Positions 51,609 to 60,174 of a DNA stretch of 64,000 bases are shown here, one piece after another (the first letter of the stretch is position 1; each line of letters begins with the position of its first letter). The notes under the pieces are model-generated. The model was not told the origin of the DNA and did no database searches. It saw only the letters and a program-made list of their open reading frames with translations. The stretch comes from DZBG01 sp049241565. GTDB taxonomy: Bacteria > Bdellovibrionota > Bacteriovoracia > Bacteriovoracales > Bacteriovoracaceae. Position numbers and translations under genes: made by a program. The DNA is taken from NCBI GenBank assembly GCA_049241565.1, contig JBMLQL010000047.1:1-64000 (forward strand). The letters run 5' to 3'.

Positions 51609-52025
51609 TTATTTTGTCACAACACTGAATGTTCCCTTGGCCGGGTTCACACTTCTCACATAGATAACTTTTTTGATTGAAACTAGATTGTCGTTGCGAT
51701 CAAGATTATCTTGAGAAATCGAAATTTGAAGCTGACCTGATTTATTTTGAACAAGATCAACATGACGAATATAACCAAGCTCAATTCTCTGAGCATCTTC
51801 TGTCGGGTCTTCTGTGACAGCAACCAAAGAAAGATTTAAACCATTCATGGCCGGGTCCCAAGCACATTTCCCAACAAGATTAGCGTAAGCGTAACCTTTG
51901 AGTTCAACTTGTTTATAGAAACAAAGATCGGCATCTTGGTTTGTTTTCTCAGCTTTTACAATTGTTTGAGCAAAGCTTGAAAGTGATAGAGTGACAAGCA
52001 CAATAGCAATCATCATTTTTTTCAT
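51609..52025 (-). CDS. Small exported protein of unknown function
   Basis: A 138-residue protein. ATG 52025 is chosen because GGAG lies nine bases upstream and a signal peptide (MKKMMIAIVLVTLSLSSFAQ) follows; a longer frame from 52112 has neither. The mature part is predicted beta-rich with two cysteines (LCFYKQ and KCAWDP), likely one disulphide. No family is recognised. It stands alone. Confidence 0.7.
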   Translation of the reverse strand: MKKMMIAIVLVTLSLSSFAQTIVKAEKTNQDADLCFYKQVELKGYAYANLVGKCAWDPAMNGLNLSLVAVTEDPTEDAQRIELGYIRHVDLVQNKSGQLQISISQDNLDRNDNLVSIKKVIYVRSVNPAKGTFSVVTK

Positions 52026-52216
52026 GGAAGTTCTCCTCAGAATATTTTTGCCCAGTATATATGATCCCGCGTTGTTTAGAGCATATATGTGAAATGAGTG
52101 AAAAAAATACACTATTTTAGGGCGGCTCAGTTTGGAGCAAAGTCGTGTTTTGAATTTTTACAAGATTCATGGTATGCGGAGCTTAATCTATTTTATTTAT
52201 AATCCGGAGGCTTAGT

Positions 52217-53167
52217 ATGGTCTGGAATCTACTGATAAACATCTTGTTGTTGACTCCAACTATCGCTCTTTCTCAGCAGATAATTACTGATAGTACGACA
52301 TTGAAAGATGCTATCCATAAGTCTAATTCTAACGATACCTTTAGAGATTATTTACTTTTTAAAGAAAAAATATACAGTTTTGAATTGGGAACTCCTCAAA
52401 CACCTTTCTATATTCAAGGTACCGTTCCTAAGAGGTTTTATCGAAAAGGAAAAAAATGTTTTGAGGTTAGTTTTTATGAAGATTTTAATATCGCAAAGAA
52501 GCTAAAATGTCGTAGCAAAGCCAAAGAACTTTATTTTGAGGAATTCCCTGGATTTAGGATCGTTGATGAGACAGAATCTCCGTTTTATGGTCTGAGTGGT
52601 TTTAGTATAGAAAAATCATCTACAGATTTTTATCTTCAAGCTTATCTCCACCAGTACAGTACATACTCAATGGATCGTTCGATTTATGGAGATTATGCTG
52701 ATTTAATGGCACCTAAGCAAAAGTTTAATGTCAAAGTTTTATCTGATTCATTTGTGAGCTTACAAAATAATCAATTAAAAATAGTTCAAGAAATGTCTGT
52801 TAGTGTTTCAAATATAGGAATATTGACTGGTAGAAAAGTTAAGCTTCGCAACGAAATAAAACTAAATCAAAGTGGAGTATTACTAACAAATGATAAAGGA
52901 ATCTTTTTAATTTATAATCCGAGCACCTCTTTAATAAATAAAGGGGTGAGGATTGACTTAAGAGAGTCTTACATAAAAAATCTTAAGCATCTATCTGATG
53001 AGTCATTAAAAAGACCTGTCTGTTTTAGAGATAGTCCTACTTCTCCGTCGTACCAAGATTGTCATCGTCTCATTTTTGACAAAAAGCCTATATCGACGAG
53101 GGAAGAAGTTAATCTAACAATTGTAGATTTTAACAAAAAGACGGTCGATTTCATTTTAAAGGATTAG
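52217..53167 (+). CDS. Exported protein of unknown function, atypical composition
   Basis: A 316-residue protein with a signal peptide (about 20 residues, ending ALS). GGAGG precedes the ATG. The mature part is beta-rich with a few cysteines (KCFEV, LKCRS, VCFRDSP, DCHRL). No family is recognised. I found no GGCC in its 950 bases, whereas neighbours have about ten per kb; it may have been acquired. The stop overlaps the convergent gene by 17 bases. Confidence 0.6.
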   Translation: MVWNLLINILLLTPTIALSQQIITDSTTLKDAIHKSNSNDTFRDYLLFKEKIYSFELGTPQTPFYIQGTVPKRFYRKGKKCFEVSFYEDFNIAKKLKCRSKAKELYFEEFPGFRIVDETESPFYGLSGFSIEKSSTDFYLQAYLHQYSTYSMDRSIYGDYADLMAPKQKFNVKVLSDSFVSLQNNQLKIVQEMSVSVSNIGILTGRKVKLRNEIKLNQSGVLLTNDKGIFLIYNPSTSLINKGVRIDLRESYIKNLKHLSDESLKRPVCFRDSPTSPSYQDCHRLIFDKKPISTREEVNLTIVDFNKKTVDFILKD

Positions 53168-54080
53168 TTCTTAATTGCATTTTTTTCAAGGCCTCATGGT
53201 ATTGAGGGTCTTTGGACTGAATCCAGATCGGAGACTCTGGCGCAGGTCGATTGGAGCGATCAAAAACAATCCCTTTCATCCCATATTTTTCTTCAGTTTT
53301 GTAGTCGCCTAAAGACTCCGAAGAGCTAATTCTCTGTTGGGCCCAGTTATACATACTGTCAGGATCAAAGAAAAAAATCTTTTTATGGTCATCCGTGGGC
53401 ATGGCCCAGCTAGACGCCGACAGGATTACTTTTAAAAGAGAGACACCTTCATCTCTTACAGGGGGACCAGAAAGTTCCAGAGGGATATTAATTGTTTTAG
53501 ACCACTGTTCGATGATTTCAGTATCAAGAATTCCGGCCACATCTAAAAAGCTCGCTCCAAAAGCAGAACAGCCCGCTCCTTCAGCATATCGTGGGCGATT
53601 AGAGAGTCCGTAGTGTCTTCCGATATTATTTTTTTTGTATTCTTCAGCATAAGTCACGAGGCGCTGGCAGTTTTTTTGATTCAAAATAAAGCGAGCGTAA
53701 TTGATACGTCCTGCTTTAGTAAGCTCCACCATCTCTTCTTGAATATCTTTTTTATCTTCGAGTGTCCCTTCAAAACTATGGAAAAGAATCCCTAGGCCCT
53801 TGTTTTCAACCAAGAGTTGATTGAAGTAATCGAATTTTTTTCCAATCATCCCAGTTAGAATATGTTGCTCTCCACATTGAACTTCGGCCCAAACATGTCC
53901 AATAAAGCGGGACTTAAAAGAGAAGCGATTCATCGCCGCGGATTTGGCCAGGCTCGCAGGAGTAGACCAGTCCATTCCGTGAGGAGAAGGGATAAAATAA
54001 AGAGTAAGAGACGATTCTGCGGCCATGGCGAATCCTTGATGGCAAAGGGCAAGAAGAAGGAGTTTAATAAGCTTTTTCAT
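53151..54080 (-). CDS. Exported protein, possible papain-fold peptidase
   Basis: A 309-residue protein with a signal peptide (about 20 residues, ending AMA). FIGHVWAEVQC and EGAGCSAFGASFL supply a His before a Cys in the order of the permuted NlpC/P60-like or DUF4105-like folds. The spacing and the Gly-rich Cys region fit, but the family is not certain. The rest is unrecognised. It is convergent with the atypical protein gene and divergent from the DUF819 transporter gene. Confidence 0.6.
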   Translation of the reverse strand: MKKLIKLLLLALCHQGFAMAAESSLTLYFIPSPHGMDWSTPASLAKSAAMNRFSFKSRFIGHVWAEVQCGEQHILTGMIGKKFDYFNQLLVENKGLGILFHSFEGTLEDKKDIQEEMVELTKAGRINYARFILNQKNCQRLVTYAEEYKKNNIGRHYGLSNRPRYAEGAGCSAFGASFLDVAGILDTEIIEQWSKTINIPLELSGPPVRDEGVSLLKVILSASSWAMPTDDHKKIFFFDPDSMYNWAQQRISSSESLGDYKTEEKYGMKGIVFDRSNRPAPESPIWIQSKDPQYHEALKKMQLRTNPLK

Positions 54081-54140
54081 GAATCCATTCTAATCTCAAA
54101 AAGACTTTACATCAAAAGGGGAATTCGTTTTCATAAGAGG

Positions 54141-55265
54141 ATGAATATAATCGCAATACTTGTCCTCTTTGGTCTGCCTTGGCTTATCTCTAAATACTCC
54201 ACTAGAGTCAAACTGATTGATTGGTTGGGGCCTGTGGTTTGTTGTTATGCCGTCGGGATTATTTTTGGCAATGTCCTTGGAAGTGACTGGCCAACCAAGG
54301 TTAGTACTGAGGTTTCAGAGATCTCCATTATGATCGCCTTGCCCATGCTTTTATTTTCTACCAATTTACTGGGATGGTTCAGGCTGGCCAGGACCACTAT
54401 TCTCTCTTTTGCTCTGGTGTGCTTGTCAGTCTGCTTCATGGCACTTTTGGCGGGAAAAATTTTTCAAGGCTATTCTGATGAAGTTTGGAAAATGGCCGGG
54501 ATGATGGTTGGAGTCTATACCGGCGGAACACCCAATCTGACCGCCATCGGAAAGGCCCTTGAAGTGAGGGATGAAACATTCATTATTCTTAATGCGGTGG
54601 ATGTGGTGATGGGGGGGCTTTATCTTCTGTTTATTATGTCTGTGGGAATCAAGCTCCTGACAAAAATTCTCCCCGCTTTCAAATCTACCGGAGCAGAGAT
54701 TCAGGAGGCTGGTCATGAGGCCGGTTGGGAGAGACTCAATCCTAAAACAAAATTAATCCGATTTTTTCAACAAATCCTTCTTAGTGGAATCTGTGTGGGG
54801 CTGGCCGTAGGGCTGACACTGCTGACGGTGGGAAGCATGAGTGTGAGTGTGATCATTCTGCTACTCACGAGTTTTGCCATTGTGGTTTCTTTTATTCCCA
54901 AGCTCAGAAGTCTAGAAGGTTCCCAGGAGTGGGGAAATTATTTTTTACTCGTCTTCTGTGTGGCCATCGGAAGTCTGGCCAATCTGTCGAATATTGCGGC
55001 TGCAAGCTGGTGGTATTTTGCTTTTATGGGACTTGTGATGCTGGGAGCGATTTTTTTTCATATTCTCTGTTGTTTTTTCTTAAAGATTGATAGAGATACC
55101 GCGATAATAACATCCATAGCTGGAATCTTCGGACCCGCCTTTGTGCCAGTCATGGCCCAAGCGCTCAAAAACCGTGAGATGCTTGTCTCAGGTGTAACCA
55201 CTGGCCTAGTTGGTTATGCTGTAGGAAATTTTTTGGGAATTGGTGTGGCCTACCTGCTCAAATAG
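54141..55265 (+). CDS. DUF819-family membrane protein
   Basis: A 374-residue membrane protein with ten or eleven segments, starting at ATG 54141. An upstream extension of the frame to 53862 lies inside the opposite-strand gene and has no membrane character. DUF819 proteins (PF05684) look like paired-repeat transporters. Conserved pieces are FGNVLGSDWP, MAGMMVGVYTGGTPNLTAIG and the later MAQALKNREM. Substrate unknown. It precedes the SSS symporter by 17 bases. Confidence 0.8.
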   Translation: MNIIAILVLFGLPWLISKYSTRVKLIDWLGPVVCCYAVGIIFGNVLGSDWPTKVSTEVSEISIMIALPMLLFSTNLLGWFRLARTTILSFALVCLSVCFMALLAGKIFQGYSDEVWKMAGMMVGVYTGGTPNLTAIGKALEVRDETFIILNAVDVVMGGLYLLFIMSVGIKLLTKILPAFKSTGAEIQEAGHEAGWERLNPKTKLIRFFQQILLSGICVGLAVGLTLLTVGSMSVSVIILLLTSFAIVVSFIPKLRSLEGSQEWGNYFLLVFCVAIGSLANLSNIAAASWWYFAFMGLVMLGAIFFHILCCFFLKIDRDTAIITSIAGIFGPAFVPVMAQALKNREMLVSGVTTGLVGYAVGNFLGIGVAYLLK

Positions 55266-55282
55266 GAGAAGTGATTTAGGAG

Positions 55283-56677
55283 ATGAATGCTGAACTTGTA
55301 GGGATTTCTCTCTATGTTCTTGGAATGCTTATTCTGGGATTTTACGTTTCCAAAAAAATCAAAACTGACGATGATTATTTTCTGGCCGGACGCTCTCTTG
55401 GCCCATTTTTAGCGACATTTTCTATCTTTGCCACGTGGTTTGGGGCCGAGACTTGTATCGGAACAGCAGGGGCTGTTTACGAGAATGGTCTTTCTGGATC
55501 ACGGGCCGATCCCTTCGGTTATGCGATTTGTATTTTTGTCATGGGAGTCTTTTTTGCCAAAATTCTTTGGAACAAAAAAATTACGACGATCCCAGATCTT
55601 TTTCGTGACCGCTTCTCGCCTAACGTAGAGAAGCTGGCCGCTTTTATTATTATTCCTTCTTCTATTATTTGGGCCGGGGCCCAGATTCGTGCCTTTGGGC
55701 AAATCATTCATTCCACCACTGATTTTGGGGTGACGGTGGCCGTGACTGTGGCCGCTCTGGTGGTGATTATGTACACCGTCTCTGGTGGACTCTTGGCCGA
55801 TGCTTATACTGATCTTATTCAAGGTTTTGCTCTCATTGCAGGTCTTCTTTTTCTTTTGATTGCGATTGTTTTAGATGCAGGAGGAATTTCTTCCTCTCTG
55901 GCCATGATAGGGCCTGAACGGCTGACTTTTAGAGGGAGTGGAGAGATGAGTTTATTCTCTCGGCTTGAAATTTGGATGGTCCCTATTTTGGGATCAGTTA
56001 TGTCCCAAGAGTTGGTCTCAAGAGTAGTGGCCTCAAAATCTTCATCCGTGGCCTTCAGAAGTTCTATGCGTGCCGGACTGATCTATCTCCTTGTAGGAAG
56101 TATTCCTGTCATGATTGGTCTTTTGGGCCCGATGCAAATGAGCAATCTGGCCGATCCAGAAACAATCATGCCTCTTCTCGCTAAGAAACATCTCTCTTAT
56201 GTTTTTTATGTGATGTTTGTGGGGGCCCTTGTTTCGGCCATCCTCTCAACGGTAGATTCAACTCTACTCTCGGCCTCGGCCTTGATGTCTCACAATCTTA
56301 TTTATCCTCAGATGAAAAATCTGACGGAAAGAAAAAAAGTTATTATCGCACGCGTAGGTGTTCTTGCCTCTGGTGTGGTGGCCTATATTATTGCTTTTAG
56401 CTCAGACAGTATTATCTCACTGGTGGAATTGGCCTCAACTCTCGGTGGGCCAACGGTTCTAGTTATAACAGTGTTTGCCCTTTTTGTGCCGAAGGGGAAT
56501 GCGACCAGTGCGATGGTTGGAATTCTAAGTAGTGTCTTTGTGTGGATACTCACCAATTTTGTGATCGAAGTGGAAGCCCCGGTGATCTTAACGGTAATGA
56601 CTTGTGTGGTAGGTTACGTGATCACAATTCCTTGGGTAACTCAAAGTGAAATTACCCAAGAAGTCGTTAAAGAATAA
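55283..56677 (+). CDS. Sodium/solute symporter (SSS family)
   Basis: A 464-residue membrane protein with about 13 helices. DDDYFLAGRSLGPF, WFGAETCIGTAG and YTVSGGLLADAYTDLIQG are typical of the SSS family (PanF, PutP, SglT). VDSTLLSASALMSHN carries the Na+-site Ser residues. Substrate unknown. It is co-transcribed with the DUF819 gene and ends two bases from the convergent histone-fold gene. An amino acid or carboxylate is likely. Confidence 0.87.
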   Translation: MNAELVGISLYVLGMLILGFYVSKKIKTDDDYFLAGRSLGPFLATFSIFATWFGAETCIGTAGAVYENGLSGSRADPFGYAICIFVMGVFFAKILWNKKITTIPDLFRDRFSPNVEKLAAFIIIPSSIIWAGAQIRAFGQIIHSTTDFGVTVAVTVAALVVIMYTVSGGLLADAYTDLIQGFALIAGLLFLLIAIVLDAGGISSSLAMIGPERLTFRGSGEMSLFSRLEIWMVPILGSVMSQELVSRVVASKSSSVAFRSSMRAGLIYLLVGSIPVMIGLLGPMQMSNLADPETIMPLLAKKHLSYVFYVMFVGALVSAILSTVDSTLLSASALMSHNLIYPQMKNLTERKKVIIARVGVLASGVVAYIIAFSSDSIISLVELASTLGGPTVLVITVFALFVPKGNATSAMVGILSSVFVWILTNFVIEVEAPVILTVMTCVVGYVITIPWVTQSEITQEVVKE

Positions 56678-56679
56678 AA

Positions 56680-57078
56680 TTAAGAAAGTGTTGTCGGTGC
56701 TTGGAAATCGCGATCCATCACCGTCTTGCGCTTATCGGCCTGAGCGTTTTCAATGGCCTTTAAACAAATGGCATGAACTCGAAGGGTAAGCTGATCGATA
56801 GCTTGAGATGAGGTTGAAAGTGAACTCTCATCTTTAATCATCTTTTTTACTTTTGACGCAACTACTAAAGCCTCATCAATCTGAGGATTGTCTTTGAAAA
56901 GATTGAAATCTTTCCCCATCACAGTCTTGCGACCGAGTTTTTGAGCATGACCCATCGCTTCGCGACAAGCCTTAACGATATCCTGATTTAACGGCTCAAA
57001 GAAAGCAGACGATGTATTGAAATCGGCTTTATCTTTAATGAACTTCTTCACTTTGGAGATCACAACGAGATTTTCCAT
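56680..57078 (-). CDS. Histone-fold doublet protein (DUF1931-like pseudodimer)
   Basis: A 132-residue protein made of two tandem copies with an exact 67-residue period. LVVISKVKKFIKD (residues 4-16) matches LVVASKVKKMIKD (71-83), and RKTVMGKDF (50-58) matches RKTVMDRDF (117-125). Each copy has the histone-fold pattern: short helix, loop, long central helix (residues about 21-49 and 88-116), then the RKTV loop that touches DNA in archaeal histones. Copies are fused head to tail, giving a pseudodimer like that of Aquifex DUF1931. It probably binds and bends or coats DNA. No tail or signal peptide. It is monocistronic. Confidence 0.8.
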   Translation of the reverse strand: MENLVVISKVKKFIKDKADFNTSSAFFEPLNQDIVKACREAMGHAQKLGRKTVMGKDFNLFKDNPQIDEALVVASKVKKMIKDESSLSTSSQAIDQLTLRVHAICLKAIENAQADKRKTVMDRDFQAPTTLS

Positions 57079-57256
57079 AGTAACTCCTTATTCCACGGGG
57101 TTTAAAAAAACATGTGCGGTTAAATATACCGTAAATGAAGGGCCGGTGGGCAAGATAATTTACTCTTAAATGAAGATTAATTGATCGCGTGACATCTTAG
57201 TGTTCTTACGTTAACTTTTTTCCTCAGATTTCAAGACTTTTGGAGAGGTTTTTCTC

Positions 57257-58495
57257 ATGAATGACACTCAGCGCATCGTGATTACAGGAATCGGGCTTAC
57301 AGCTCCGAACGGCAATAATTTACAAGAATTCCGCAGCAATCTTCTCAATTGTGTTTCAGGTGTTAAGCACCATGAGATTCGTTATATGGGAAAACAAGTG
57401 GCAGGAATGTGTGATTTTGATGAATACAAATATCAATCTAAAAAACTTCGTCGTCGTGGAACTCGTGCTGGAAGTATTTCTATTTATTGTGCCAATGAGG
57501 CCATTCAAGATGCTGGTATTGAGTGGACTAGTGTTGATAAATCTCAAGTAGGTGTTTATCTCGGCATTACTGAGCATGGGAATGTAGAGACTGAAGAAGA
57601 AATTTATCAAATGCACCAGAATAATTTGGATTGGAAATTATGGTCTCCTCATCACAATCCAAGAACGGTGGCCAATTCTCCTGCAGGTGAGGTCACTCTT
57701 AATTTAAATATCACAGGTCCTCATTATACTCTTGGCTCAGCTTGTGCAGGGGGAAATGTGGGAATTATTCAAGGTGTTCAACAACTTCTTTTAGGAGAAG
57801 TGGATCTGGCCCTAGCAGGTGGAATTTCAGAGTCATCACAAACTTTTGGAATCTTTGCGGCCTTTGCGGCCCAAGGAGCTCTCGCTCATCATGATGAGGC
57901 TTCAAAAGCGTCTCGCCCTATGGATAAAAACAGAAACGGTATTGCCATATCTGAAGGTGGAGCTGTTTATGTTCTTGAACGTTTATCAGACGCTAAGAAA
58001 AGAAATGCAAAAATTTACTGCGAGATTGTAGGATATGCTATCAACTCTGATGCTACAGATTTTGTGAATCCAAATTCTGAGCGCCAGGTTCAGTGTATGC
58101 ATAAAGCGATTAAGCGTGCGGGTCTTACTGTTTCCGATATTGATCTTGTGAATATGCACGCTACAGGAACTGGGACTGGAGATGTGAATGAAGCGCTGGC
58201 GGTGAGAACGGCCTTTGCAGATTCAAAAAAGACTTATGTGAATTTCACTAAGGGACATATTGGTCATTGCATGGGTGCAGCAGGGTCTTTAGAACTAGCA
58301 GGAAATATCCCTAGCTTTGAAGACGGAATCATTCATCCTGGGATGAATTGTACTGAACTCGATCCTCAGTGTGAGATTCCAAATTTAGTAATTAACGAGC
58401 CAAAGCTTGTTGGAAACGTGAACACAATACTTAATAATTCATTTGGAATGCTTGGAATTAATTCCGCATTGATTGTAAAAAAATACTTAGCGTAA
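57257..58495 (+). CDS. Beta-ketoacyl-ACP synthase, FabF-like
   Basis: A 412-residue elongating ketosynthase. The triad is Cys163 (GSACAGGNVGI), His301 (HATGTGTGDVNEA) and His337 (GHIGHCMGAAG). It condenses malonyl-ACP with an acyl group. It is followed by an ACP gene after 13 bases and then by a CrtI-like oxidoreductase and oleABCD, so it is a pathway-specific paralogue. No ketoreductase, dehydratase or enoyl reductase is in the cluster; those steps would be borrowed from the housekeeping fatty-acid synthase. The start is typical, with GGAGAGG upstream. Confidence 0.9.
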   Translation: MNDTQRIVITGIGLTAPNGNNLQEFRSNLLNCVSGVKHHEIRYMGKQVAGMCDFDEYKYQSKKLRRRGTRAGSISIYCANEAIQDAGIEWTSVDKSQVGVYLGITEHGNVETEEEIYQMHQNNLDWKLWSPHHNPRTVANSPAGEVTLNLNITGPHYTLGSACAGGNVGIIQGVQQLLLGEVDLALAGGISESSQTFGIFAAFAAQGALAHHDEASKASRPMDKNRNGIAISEGGAVYVLERLSDAKKRNAKIYCEIVGYAINSDATDFVNPNSERQVQCMHKAIKRAGLTVSDIDLVNMHATGTGTGDVNEALAVRTAFADSKKTYVNFTKGHIGHCMGAAGSLELAGNIPSFEDGIIHPGMNCTELDPQCEIPNLVINEPKLVGNVNTILNNSFGMLGINSALIVKKYLA

Positions 58496-58508
58496 GGAGA
58501 ACCAACAC

Positions 58509-58754
58509 ATGACAGCTTCTGAAGTTCGTCAAATCGTTTTAGATATCATCGCTGATATCGCCCCTGATGAAGATACAACGGCACTTGATGATGCAAAATC
58601 TCTTCGTGAGCAACTTGATCTCGATTCAATGGACTTTCTTGATATCGTGATGGAACTAAGAAAGCGTCACAAAGTAGAAGTTCCTCAGGAAGATTATCCT
58701 CGTCTCGCAAGTCTTGCTTCTTGCGTAGAGTATCTTTCTCCAAAATTTGCCTAA
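58509..58754 (+). CDS. Acyl carrier protein, pathway-specific
   Basis: An 81-residue ACP with the phosphopantetheine Ser40 in DLDSMDFLDIVMEL. The fold helices fit (ELRKRHKVEVPQEDYPRLAS). DSMD instead of DSLD separates it from the usual housekeeping ACP. An AAGGAG site precedes the ATG. It most likely carries the chain worked on by the ketosynthase upstream and the oxidoreductase downstream, whose start follows 13 bases later. Confidence 0.92.
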   Translation: MTASEVRQIVLDIIADIAPDEDTTALDDAKSLREQLDLDSMDFLDIVMELRKRHKVEVPQEDYPRLASLASCVEYLSPKFA

Positions 58755-58767
58755 TCAAAATTCATCC

Positions 58768-60174
58768 ATGAATTATGATGCCATAGTCATAGGGGCGGGT
58801 ATGTCAGGTCTTGCGGCCGGTATCCGCCTCGCGATGTTTAATAAGAAGGTTGTAATCCTAGAGAAACACTCGATACCGGGCGGCCTCAATTCCTATTACC
58901 AGCGCCGAAACTTTGATAAAGGCGGCATTCGCCAATTCGATGTGGGTCTTCATGCGCTGACAAATTTTATGAAGAAAGGAGAGAAGGGAAAACCTTTCTC
59001 AAAACTTCTCAAGCAGCTTCGTCTTTCCTACGATGATTTTAAACTCTGTCCTCAAACTTATTCGAAAATTTCTTTTCCCGGAATGGAACTCAAATTCTCC
59101 AATGATTTTGAATTGCTTTTAAATGAAGTCGCCGAAAAATTTCCACATCAAATTGATCAGTTTGGAAAGCTTGTGGAAAGGGTGCGCTCTTTTAATGAAC
59201 TCGATCTTACTCTTGGTTATTCATCTTCAAGAGAGACCCTGAAGACAATTTTTTCGGACGAGCTTTTGATTGAAATGCTTCTTTGTCCTCTGCTGATTTA
59301 TGGATCGGCCTGGGAAGATGATATGGATTTTGCTCAGTTCGTGATCATGTTTAAGTCTTTATACTTTGAAGGCTTCTCAAGACCTGAAGGTGGAGTTCGC
59401 ACTATTATTTCTTTACTCATGAAAAAATTAGAAGAAGTGGGCGGCGAAATTCGTTTTCGTGCCGCTGTTTCTGAGATCATTACACGAGAGGGAAAGACCG
59501 TCGGAGTGAGTCTTGGAGGAGAGGAGCTTCTGGCCCCAGTGATTCTTTCAAGTATTGGTTACCCTGAGACAGTTAAGCTCACTCAAGGCATGAATGAGAA
59601 AGTTTCACCACGAGTGGGAGCGATGACTTTCTTGGAGAGTATTTTTATTTTTGATAAAAAAATTCCTCTGAATCAGAATGAATCAACTATTGTTTTTTAT
59701 AATAATGCTCCTAAGTATGCCTACAGACCTGCTCAGGATTATTTTGATCCAACTTCAGCGGTGGTTTGCTTTCCTGATAATTATGAATCGCTAAAAACTG
59801 AAGGCGAAGGCACTGTTCGAGTGACCTATATGAGTAATTATCATCAGTGGCGAGAGCTTGGCCGCGATGATTATGAGGCCAAAAAAGAAATGGTAGGAAG
59901 CTCATCCTTGGAGCTAGTAAAAAAACTGGCCCCTGGATTTGACGGAAAATTACTTTTTAAAGATATTTTTTCTCCCATGACTATTGAGCGCTATACTTGG
60001 CATCTCAATGGAACAGTGTACGGATCTATAGACAAAACTCGCGATGGAAAAACGCCTGTAAAAGGTCTTTTTATTATTGGCACTGATCAAGGATTTTTAG
60101 GAATCGTGGGCTCAATTCTCTCTGGAATTTCAATGGGTAATCTCCATGGACTCATGGAAGGAAGTGAAGCGTGA
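58768..60174 (+). CDS. CrtI/RetSat-like FAD-dependent oxidoreductase
   Basis: A 468-residue flavoprotein. ATG 58768 is chosen; a TTG at 58747 would overlap the ACP. YDAIVIGAGMSGLAAGIRLA is the FAD Rossmann motif, EKHSIPGGLNS is the second dinucleotide loop, and GTDQGFLGIVGSILSGISMG is the C-terminal FAD motif. It belongs with phytoene desaturases and retinol saturases, which add, remove or isomerise double bonds in long hydrophobic chains. No carotenoid genes are nearby, so the substrate is probably the ACP-bound acyl chain or the olefin (inference). The stop overlaps the oleA start (GTGA). Confidence 0.85.
   Translation: MNYDAIVIGAGMSGLAAGIRLAMFNKKVVILEKHSIPGGLNSYYQRRNFDKGGIRQFDVGLHALTNFMKKGEKGKPFSKLLKQLRLSYDDFKLCPQTYSKISFPGMELKFSNDFELLLNEVAEKFPHQIDQFGKLVERVRSFNELDLTLGYSSSRETLKTIFSDELLIEMLLCPLLIYGSAWEDDMDFAQFVIMFKSLYFEGFSRPEGGVRTIISLLMKKLEEVGGEIRFRAAVSEIITREGKTVGVSLGGEELLAPVILSSIGYPETVKLTQGMNEKVSPRVGAMTFLESIFIFDKKIPLNQNESTIVFYNNAPKYAYRPAQDYFDPTSAVVCFPDNYESLKTEGEGTVRVTYMSNYHQWRELGRDDYEAKKEMVGSSSLELVKKLAPGFDGKLLFKDIFSPMTIERYTWHLNGTVYGSIDKTRDGKTPVKGLFIIGTDQGFLGIVGSILSGISMGNLHGLMEGSEA

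Noticed and set aside
53862..54140. 93-residue N-terminal extension of the DUF819 frame
   Set aside because: It lies inside the opposite-strand secreted-protein gene, is very basic, and family members start at the membrane helix at 54141.
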